Of a DNA stretch of 7,007 nucleotides, positions 1-4,945 are shown in pieces. Position numbers and translations under genes: made by a program. This DNA is from Lachnospiraceae bacterium (GTDB taxonomy: Bacteria > Bacillota_A > Clostridia > Lachnospirales > Lachnospiraceae): the NCBI GenBank assembly GCA_024691045.1, contig JAILOC010000089.1, positions 1 to 7,007 on the forward strand. The letters are read 5' to 3'. The first letter of the stretch is position 1. Every line of letters starts with the position of its first letter. The notes below the pieces were generated by a model. That model worked only from the letters and a program-made list of their open reading frames with translations. It searched no databases and was not told where the DNA came from.

Positions 1-676
1 AGGTATACGACATCATTGCAGGCTCACCGGTCCTTCTGCTCATCAGTACATATATCTCTTTGGATGAGAGAACCTTGCTGCAGATCTGCTTTGCAAAGGT
101 ATTTGAGATCTCGTTCCTTCGGGATACGAGCTTATCGGAAGCATCGTTTGCGTTTGTCTTGCAGTAGTTAAGATAAAGCTGGAACAATTCCACGATATCC
201 GTCACGGACATCCTGTCGTAATCTGCCTGTCCCAGTTCCAGTTTTCTGAAGGATATATAACCGTCACCGAGTGCATTTACATATGCATCATGAACATCCT
301 TAAGACTTGCTTCCCTTGAATGGATCACCGTGCCGGTCTTAAGCAGGCATTTGCTTCCGTTCTCGATAACTATGGAGACATTGGTATTTTCCGCGGTCTC
401 CACGGACGTTTTACAGACCATAAGATCTGAGGCGATACCGATAGCAACTTCCGAATCGTCCGTGCCGGGATTTGATATATAGATTGCATCTCCTTTGTTG
501 ATGCGTCCGAACACATATCCTACAACAACCATGTCTGCGGAATTATTCAGATTAAAAACATCCGCAACGGCAAAACAGAATCCTGCCCCGGGATTACCCT
601 GCGCCGCACCTCCGGCGTTTTGAGCTGATGCGGTTTCGGTGTTCTTTTTTCCGAAGAGCTTATCTTTCAGTCCCAT
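1..676 (-). CDS. Unidentified protein with EF-Tu-domain-2-like segment (3' end outside window)
   Basis: The frame starting at the ATG at 676 is open for 225 codons to the window edge, so the C-terminus is missing. I chose this start because AAAGGAG lies 8 bases upstream (685-691). The protein begins with a basic stretch (MGLKDKLFGKK) and an Ala/Gly/Asn/Gln-rich linker to about residue 31. Residues 34-85 (VADVF...VVVGYVFGRINKGDAIYIS) have the rhythm of the beta-barrel domain 2 of translation GTPases, without any GTPase domain before it. Residues 86-146 continue with a second conserved-looking stretch (ENGSKCLLKTGTVIHSREAS, KDVHDAYVNALGD). After residue 155 it becomes helical, and residues 207-225 (EIYVLMSRRTGEPAMMSYT) may open a further domain, possibly SseB-like; that is a weak guess. 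There is no signal peptide, so it is probably cytoplasmic. It has its own promoter and is separated from the upstream unit by a terminator. Function unknown. Confidence 0.8.
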   Translation of the reverse strand, partial: MGLKDKLFGKKNTETASAQNAGGAAQGNPGAGFCFAVADVFNLNNSADMVVVGYVFGRINKGDAIYISNPGTDDSEVAIGIASDLMVCKTSVETAENTNVSIVIENGSKCLLKTGTVIHSREASLKDVHDAYVNALGDGYISFRKLELGQADYDRMSVTDIVELFQLYLNYCKTNANDASDKLVSRRNEISNTFAKQICSKVLSSKEIYVLMSRRTGEPAMMSYT

Positions 677-714
677 ATTTTCTTCTCCTTTAGTGAGAGC
701 GGTGTTCACCTCAC

Positions 715-743
715 ATTGTATCTTATACGGGATGATCCCTCAA
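715..743 (-). promoter_or_regulatory. Sigma-70-type promoter for the 676 gene
   Basis: On the minus strand, TTGAGG (743-738) and TACAAT (720-715) are separated by exactly 17 bases. They match the -35 and -10 consensus at 4/6 and 5/6 positions. The predicted start near 708 gives a leader of about 30 nt ending in a good Shine-Dalgarno site. A short palindrome, GGTGTTCACC (701-710), covers the predicted start and could be an operator. The promoter lies just downstream of the terminator of the preceding gene. Confidence 0.6.
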
Positions 744-756
744 CCGGATAGGATAC

Positions 757-786
757 AAAAAATTAAGCCTCCGTTACCGGAGGCTT
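757..786 (-). terminator. Intrinsic terminator after the short GMP synthase gene
   Basis: A perfect 9-bp stem (AAGCCTCCG at 765-773 with CGGAGGCTT at 778-786) has a 4-base loop. On the minus strand it is followed by AATTTTTTG, a classical U-tract. It begins 7 bases after the stop of the gene ending at 794, so it closes that transcription unit. On the plus strand the trailing sequence TAAATAAT is a poor U-tract. Confidence 0.92.
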
Positions 787-793
787 TAAATAA

Positions 794-1777
794 TCATTCG
801 TATTCAACGGTTGCCGGAGGCTTCGGTGTGTAATCGAAGAGTACTCTGTTGATTCCGGGTACCTCGGAGATGATCCTCTTTACAAGATGATCGATCAGTT
901 CGTCGGAGAGATGTTCGACTGTAACCTCCATAACATCGGTGGTATTGATCGCACGGATGATGCAGGGCCAGTCGAAGGTCCTCTTTCCGTCCTTTACACC
1001 GGTGGACTTGAAATCGGGAACAACGGTGAAGTACTGCCATACCTTGCCCTCGAGGCTGTTCTTGGCAAACTCCTCACGAAGGATCGCATCGGATTCGCGC
1101 ACTGCTTCAAGTCTGTCTCTTGTGATCGCACCGGGGCAGCGGACACCGAGTCCGGGGCCGGGGAACGGCTGACGGTAAACCATGCCTGCGGGAAGTCCGA
1201 GACGCTCACCTACGATACGTACTTCATCCTTGAAAAGGATCTTAACGGGCTCTACAAGCTCGAACTTCATATCCTCGGGAAGACCGCCGGCATTATGATG
1301 AGCCTTGATGCCTGCTTCACTCTCAAGAATATCGGGCCAGATGGTTCCCTGTGCGAGGAATTCGATTCCGTCAAGCTTTCTTGCTTCCTCAGCAAATACC
1401 TCGATGAACTCTCCGCCTATTATCTTACGCTTGGTCTCGGGATCGGATACCCCTGCAAGCTTATCCAGGAATCTGTCGGTAGCATCCACATAGATCAGGT
1501 TTGCTTTCATCTGATTACGGAATACCTCGATAACCTGCTCGGGTTCACCCTTGCGGAGCAATCCGTGATTAACGTGAACACAGACAAGATTGTCGCCAAT
1601 AGCCTTTATGAGCATTGCAGCCACTACAGATGAATCAACTCCTCCGGAAAGTGCGAGCAATACTTTCTTGTCTCCGATCTGCTCCCTGAGTGCCTGAAGC
1701 TGCTCCTCAATGAAAGCATCGGCAAGCTCGGGTGTGGTGATCCTTACCATGTCGTCCGGTCTTCTGTCGTATACCAT
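794..1777 (-). CDS. guaA: Glutaminase-less GMP synthase, ATP-PPase/dimerisation subunit (archaeal GuaAb type)
   Basis: This 327-residue cytoplasmic protein corresponds to the C-terminal part of GMP synthase, which adenylates XMP with ATP and aminates it to GMP. It has the PP-loop SGGVDSS (44-50), IKAHHNAGGLP (157-167), the [10 protein letters not shown] lid (202-211) and the C-terminal KPPATVEYE. The residues known to contact XMP appear to be kept: Q248, R311, K319, V324 and E325. There is no class I glutaminase domain, and none is encoded separately in the window. The features WQYFTVV...STGVK, the short ESEAGIKAHHN loop and the total length resemble archaeal GuaAb subunits more than the two-domain GuaA at 4946-6577. 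Two local departures are A159 where KSHHN is usual, and MEVTVEHL (283-290) where bacterial enzymes have FMTA. GGAG (1784-1787) lies 6 bases before the ATG. It starts 24 bases after the restored end of the LRR gene and probably shares its transcript. It may be ammonia-dependent or use an unlinked amidotransferase. Confidence 0.93.
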   Translation of the reverse strand: MVYDRRPDDMVRITTPELADAFIEEQLQALREQIGDKKVLLALSGGVDSSVVAAMLIKAIGDNLVCVHVNHGLLRKGEPEQVIEVFRNQMKANLIYVDATDRFLDKLAGVSDPETKRKIIGGEFIEVFAEEARKLDGIEFLAQGTIWPDILESEAGIKAHHNAGGLPEDMKFELVEPVKILFKDEVRIVGERLGLPAGMVYRQPFPGPGLGVRCPGAITRDRLEAVRESDAILREEFAKNSLEGKVWQYFTVVPDFKSTGVKDGKRTFDWPCIIRAINTTDVMEVTVEHLSDELIDHLVKRIISEVPGINRVLFDYTPKPPATVEYE

Positions 1778-1801
1778 ATTCTTCTCCGTTTCTTATGTTT
1801 A

Positions 1802-1944
1802 TTAATATCCGTTTACAGCTATCATCCTGTAAACAAAATATGCAAATTCAGTGCCCGTAACAGCTCCGTGAGGATCAATGAACTGCTCGGCTTTGGATGA
1901 TCCCGGCGCTCCCCTTCCGTCCATGATCTCCCATGTGGCGGCCA
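1802..1944 (-). other. Frame-displaced C-terminal SLH segment of the LRR gene
   Basis: After Trp496 of the LRR protein (codon 1944-1942) its own frame gives 39 residues without SLH character. If one G is added in the TGGCC at that point, the reading frame gives AATWEIMDGRGAPG, then FIDPHGAVTGTEFAYFVYRM and ends NGY at a TAA (1804-1802). That is a normal SLH ending, with the GxxxFxPxxxxTRxExAxxxYR pattern. The restored protein would have 542 residues. Total length 1628 bases is one short of a multiple of three, consistent with a single-base loss in the genome or an error in the sequence. Confidence 0.85.
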
Positions 1945-3429
1945 GGTCACGCCTTCCCAGGCATAATAATCTATATCAAAATAATCAATATAGTCATCCG
2001 TTCTTCCGTAATCAAATGCGCTTTTAAGTCCTGCGTACTCAGAATACCTCTGAAGCATGAACGCCAGATCCTGTCTTGCTATCGGAATTCCTGTTCCGAA
2101 TGTATCGGAAGATACATAAGGATATCCGACGCAGATGTCATTTTTCTCTGCCCAGATCACAGCTTTCTCATATACGCTTCCGGGCACGACATCCGTATAA
2201 GAGCTGCGTCCTCTCACTGTAGGACAGCCTGCCATGTTATACAGATATAATACTGCAGTCTCCCTCGTGATAAGGTCGCCTGCAGCCGCGGGATCGAAGT
2301 GTACACCCGAAAACGAGGGCATTACTCCGGTCGTCGGAACCGTAGTCAGCAGCACTCCGTCATCGAAGCAAAGGAAATAAAGAAGACCCCCGCCGTGATC
2401 GACCGACCACGAATGTCCCCTGCAGACCGCATACTCGGCTTTTACAATTCCGGAAGTATAGGTCTTTATGAGGAACGGATTATTTCCGATGTTCAGCGCC
2501 GCGAAATTATTGGTAAATGCCTGCAGGAAGAAAACATCGGGATTGTATGAAAGATCCAGTGCAGCAAGCTGATTGCATGCGCAATCAAGATATGCAAGCT
2601 TGGGATTATGCGAAAGGTCAAGCGCAGTTATATAGTTATAGCTGCAGATGAGCTTCCAAAGTTCGGGGTTGTGACTTACATCGACCGCAAACGCACCGTT
2701 ATGTGCACAGTTGTAATACTGAAGCTCCGGACAGTGGCTGACATCAATGCTTCCCAGTCCCATATTATCCCAGATATCGAGTCTCTTTAATTTGGGATTA
2801 TGAGTGACATCAAGCGTGGTTAGATGATTTCTGAATGCATCGAGGTGAGTAAGCTTTGGATTGTGCGATACATCGAGACTGTACAGTTCGCACGATCCGC
2901 ACATCAGATGTTCAAGCTCGGGATTATGACTTACATCCAGTACCGGAAGCGGATTGGTGTTACACTCGATGAATGCCATCCCGGGATTATTGGAAACATT
3001 TAGTGAGACCAGGTTGCAGTCGTAGCAATATACCCAGACAAGTTCGGGATTACCCGAAAAATCAAGTGAGGTAAAGAGATTGTTGGAACACCATACACCG
3101 CGGAGATCCTTGTTATTGCTCAGGTCCATCGATGCGATCAGGTTATCCTTGCACCACAGTCCCTGAAGAGCGGTGAAATACTCAACACCCTTTACGGATC
3201 TGATGCCCATTCCCTCGCAGTAGATGTTAAGTGTTGCAGCTATCTCATAGTCATCAAGAATGCCGTTCCCGTTCTGATCGTAACTTGAAAGGATTACCGC
3301 CCTGAAATTCGCATCCGGAAATGTGGTGCTGTTTATGGGAACAGCCGCATCAGACTTAAAGCTTATGACAAAAGGCATTGCCGCCGAGGCGATCAACGCG
3401 AGCAACAGTTTCGAAAAAAACCGTTTCAT
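1822..3429 (-). CDS. Exported EF-hand/leucine-rich-repeat/SLH surface protein, C-terminally frameshifted
   Basis: The 535-residue product starts with a Sec signal peptide (MKRFF, hydrophobic core to about 24, probable cleavage after A29). Residues 37-62 hold FPDANFRAVILSSYD and an EF-hand-like calcium loop D51-QNGNGILDDY-E62. Eleven repeats follow, with L-D-V-S-x-N-P cores at 101, 122, 143, 164, 185, 206, 228, 249, 270, 291 and 312: a 21-residue period with one 22. Most carry L-x-C-x-x-N, giving a cysteine column. From about 385 the protein has SLH-type segments (ITRETAVLYLYNMAG; YTDVVPGSVYEKAVIWAEKNDI...IARQDLAFMLQRY), which bind secondary cell wall polymer. The last SLH is lost to a frameshift at Trp496. 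The likely role is a wall-attached binding or adhesion protein; the ligand is unknown. AGGGGGG (3437-3443) lies 7 bases before the ATG. There is no terminator before the next gene. Confidence 0.92.
   Translation of the reverse strand: MKRFFSKLLLALIASAAMPFVISFKSDAAVPINSTTFPDANFRAVILSSYDQNGNGILDDYEIAATLNIYCEGMGIRSVKGVEYFTALQGLWCKDNLIASMDLSNNKDLRGVWCSNNLFTSLDFSGNPELVWVYCYDCNLVSLNVSNNPGMAFIECNTNPLPVLDVSHNPELEHLMCGSCELYSLDVSHNPKLTHLDAFRNHLTTLDVTHNPKLKRLDIWDNMGLGSIDVSHCPELQYYNCAHNGAFAVDVSHNPELWKLICSYNYITALDLSHNPKLAYLDCACNQLAALDLSYNPDVFFLQAFTNNFAALNIGNNPFLIKTYTSGIVKAEYAVCRGHSWSVDHGGGLLYFLCFDDGVLLTTVPTTGVMPSFSGVHFDPAAAGDLITRETAVLYLYNMAGCPTVRGRSSYTDVVPGSVYEKAVIWAEKNDICVGYPYVSSDTFGTGIPIARQDLAFMLQRYSEYAGLKSAFDYGRTDDYIDYFDIDYYAWEGVTWPPHGRSWTEGERRDHPKPSSSLILTELLRALNLHILFTG
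2455..3168 (-). repeat. DNA encoding eleven tandem 63-bp LRR units
   Basis: The region repeats with a 63-base period (66 once, where residues 218-228 hold an extra codon) and encodes the LRR array of the surface protein. The DNA copies are diverged, but the words for DVSHNP (e.g. GACGTAAGTCACAA-like blocks) recur. The best preserved copies are units 4-5 and 8-9. This arrangement could allow unit gain or loss by recombination. Confidence 0.8.
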
Positions 3430-3446
3430 CCGGTATCCCCCCTAAA

Positions 3447-3575
3447 TCATAATTCCGCAAATACCTTCTCCATATTACCATAGAACAGGGGAAGCTCCAA
3501 ATCATGCTTCCTGCCCTCGTCGTACACGCATCGGAAACCGTACAGGATGTCTTTTACATCGTTATGCAGTGTCAT
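3447..3575 (-). CDS. Possible small protein, 42 residues
   Basis: This short frame fills the gap between the PLC-like gene and the LRR gene. It starts with ATG 5 bases after the stop at 3581 and ends with TGA at 3447, just before the Shine-Dalgarno site of the LRR gene. The product reads MTLHNDVKDILYGFRCVYDE, then a basic-acidic turn, then LPLFYGNMEKVFAEL. It has ordinary amino-acid composition and no signal peptide or membrane segment. The only Shine-Dalgarno-like sequence, AAGGA, is just 2 bases from the ATG, so initiation would depend on coupling to the upstream stop. The same frame is open 17 further codons into the upstream gene without an ATG, GTG or TTG. It may be a real small gene, or a remnant of a longer one. 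I do not recognise the family. Confidence 0.4.
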   Translation of the reverse strand: MTLHNDVKDILYGFRCVYDEGRKHDLELPLFYGNMEKVFAEL

Positions 3576-3580
3576 AATCC

Positions 3581-4240
3581 TTATTTCATCTGTGCAGGCG
3601 AGCTGTTCCAGGCAAACCTCAGCATATCAAGACCCTGCTCCCCATTTCGGAGTTTCCTTACTTCCTCAGCACAGAATTCCACAGCTTTCCCTATGAATTC
3701 ATCAGTCATTTCTTTTGTGAAAAAGAAGATCGGCCCTTCATCCACAGATGAAAAAAACGCGTTCATGTTCCTCAGAAGCTCATCCGTGTCGAAGTCTCCG
3801 AGCCGGTTTATATCCTCATTCCCGAATCCGTCCGGAACGGCAAGATCATTGATCAGCCGGTACTTATCGATAACATACTTATTCAGGATCTCATAATCTT
3901 TATGAAGTCTTTCGACATTTCCCGGAATCCTCGGATTCCAGTGATGAATGTCATATACATAGTGCCTGTACAGAGAATCCTGCACCAGGTGCAGATAATA
4001 GCCCATATACAGATCATCCGTCAGCATCCGCGCCCCGAACATTTCACGGTATCTTTCAAGATCGTAGGTTTTCTTTGTGCCGTCCTGAACAAACACCTTC
4101 ATATGGGTGTTGCCGTATCGGTTTCCTCCGACTCCGGCATCAACAACCACCGCCCCAAACTTCAGTCTGGCCGGATCCCTGAACTTTGTTTTCTTTATCA
4201 GCTCGCTCGTTATCGCAAGATGTACGATACTTGATGCCAT
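3581..4240 (-). CDS. Zinc-dependent phospholipase C-like protein, cytoplasmic
   Basis: The 219-residue product begins MASSIVHLAITSELIKK. I prefer the ATG at 4240 because GGGAG (4251-4255) precedes it and homologous proteins start with M-A-S/P-x-x-x-H. The longer frame from 4300 has no ribosome binding site. Candidate metal ligands occur in the order expected for the zinc-dependent phospholipase C fold: H7, D34 (GAVVVDAGVGG), H46 (NTHMK) and H84xxxD88 (MGYYLHLVQDSLYRHYVYD). H99-H100 and WNP follow. The rest is largely helical (RLHKDYEILNKYVIDKYRLI, 111-130). There is no signal peptide, unlike secreted phospholipases, so the substrate is unlikely to be host membrane and may be an intracellular phosphoester. 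The family assignment is from motif order, not from a search. It is the first gene after the terminator at 4354-4389, and an inverted repeat lies 68 bases upstream of its start. Confidence 0.72.
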   Translation of the reverse strand: MASSIVHLAITSELIKKTKFRDPARLKFGAVVVDAGVGGNRYGNTHMKVFVQDGTKKTYDLERYREMFGARMLTDDLYMGYYLHLVQDSLYRHYVYDIHHWNPRIPGNVERLHKDYEILNKYVIDKYRLINDLAVPDGFGNEDINRLGDFDTDELLRNMNAFFSSVDEGPIFFFTKEMTDEFIGKAVEFCAEEVRKLRNGEQGLDMLRFAWNSSPAQMK

Positions 4241-4307
4241 AAATACTTTTCTCCCATGCCGGTCACCTGTGATCTGAATAACATTTGGCAAATACTCCAT
4301 ACAGATG

Positions 4308-4343
4308 TTAACTGCATATTTTGACCGATAATGATGCAGTTAA
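4308..4343. repeat. Perfect 10-bp inverted repeat, candidate operator
   Basis: TTAACTGCAT (4308-4317) and ATGCAGTTAA (4334-4343) are perfect reverse complements separated by 16 bases. The element lies between the terminator of the kinase gene and the start of the PLC-like gene, where that gene's promoter should be. No U-tract follows on the minus strand and the loop is long, so a protein-binding site is more likely than a terminator. I found no convincing -35/-10 pair, only weak A/T-rich candidates inside the spacer. Confidence 0.6.
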
Positions 4344-4353
4344 AAACATATAC

Positions 4354-4389
4354 AAAAAATTGCAGGTGCTCACGTGGATCACCTGCAAT
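4354..4389 (-). terminator. Intrinsic terminator after the kinase gene
   Basis: A perfect 10-bp stem (ATTGCAGGTG at 4359-4368 with CACCTGCAAT at 4380-4389) is followed on the minus strand by TTTTTTG. The 11-base loop contains CACGTG, which could add pairing. It sits 7 bases after the kinase stop codon and separates the guaA unit from the PLC-like/LRR unit. Confidence 0.92.
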
Positions 4390-4396
4390 CTCTGTC

Positions 4397-4918
4397 TCAG
4401 ATCAGAATATTTCCTATAGTTTTCTCATAGTCTCTGTCGATCAGCACGATCTTTTCACCAAATTTTTGATAGCCCTCTATAACTTTATGGTTATCCTCTT
4501 TCAACTGATCAACCGTACAGTATGAATCATCCAATCTTGCCTCGATATCCGATGCATGTCCCTTTATGTCCGTAAAATGCATATCTATATATTCATCAGA
4601 CATAGCCAGACATATGAATCTGATCGACTGTAAATACTTTTCATCAAAGTCTTTTCTCCAGTCAAAAGGTATGTAGCATCCCTCTACGATAAGGTTCTGT
4701 TTATTTTCAACAGATGTTTTGATCATCTCCCTGATAACAGGCCAGAGATAGTCAACAAGCGCGTCGTCATCTTCAGGAGTAAGATTTGTATATCCGCTCC
4801 GTATCAGACCCATTTTTACATGATCAATGGAAAGATATGGATATCTATATTTTTCGAGCATCCTTTGTGCAAGTGTTGTTTTACCCACATGGGATGCACC
4901 CGCTATCAGTATGATCAT
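4397..4918 (-). CDS. P-loop small-molecule kinase (2-phosphoglycerate kinase/adenylate kinase-like)
   Basis: The 173-residue product begins MIILIAGASHVGKTTLAQRM, with a Walker A GASHVGKT at 7-14. It continues with a substrate-side helix (YLSIDHVKMGLIRSG, 28-42), an acidic stretch (LTPEDDDALVDYLWP, 46-60), a Walker B-like strand (NLIVEGCYIP, 75-84) and a basic/acidic lid-like segment ending RLDD (128-131). This is the layout of nucleoside/phosphate kinases of the P-loop kinase superfamily. Automated names for such proteins (adenylate kinase, 2-phosphoglycerate kinase, zeta-like) are not reliable, and the substrate cannot be read from the sequence. The ATG at 4918 is 27 bases after the guaA stop, with AGGACAGAG upstream as a weak ribosome binding site. 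It is probably co-transcribed with guaA and ends at a strong terminator. A link to purine metabolism is suggested only by position. Confidence 0.85.
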   Translation of the reverse strand: MIILIAGASHVGKTTLAQRMLEKYRYPYLSIDHVKMGLIRSGYTNLTPEDDDALVDYLWPVIREMIKTSVENKQNLIVEGCYIPFDWRKDFDEKYLQSIRFICLAMSDEYIDMHFTDIKGHASDIEARLDDSYCTVDQLKEDNHKVIEGYQKFGEKIVLIDRDYEKTIGNILI

Positions 4919-4945
4919 AATCTGCTCTGTCCTATGACAAAAAGG

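Noticed and set aside
639..833. 64-codon plus-strand frame
   Set aside because: It crosses the promoter of the 676 gene, a terminator and the end of another gene; composition is not protein-like.
887..1633. A 248-codon plus-strand open frame
   Set aside because: It lies entirely antisense to the short GMP synthase, whose motifs are unambiguous, and its product has no recognisable domain.
3453..3500. Internal promoter for the LRR gene (TTGGAG, 17 bases, TAATAT)
   Set aside because: Only 3/6 and 4/6 matches, inside a possible small gene; not distinguishable from chance.
4241..4300. Twenty-residue N-terminal extension of the PLC-like protein from the ATG at 4300
   Set aside because: There is no Shine-Dalgarno sequence before 4300, while GGGAG precedes the ATG at 4240 and the family begins at the M-A-S-S-x-V-H position.
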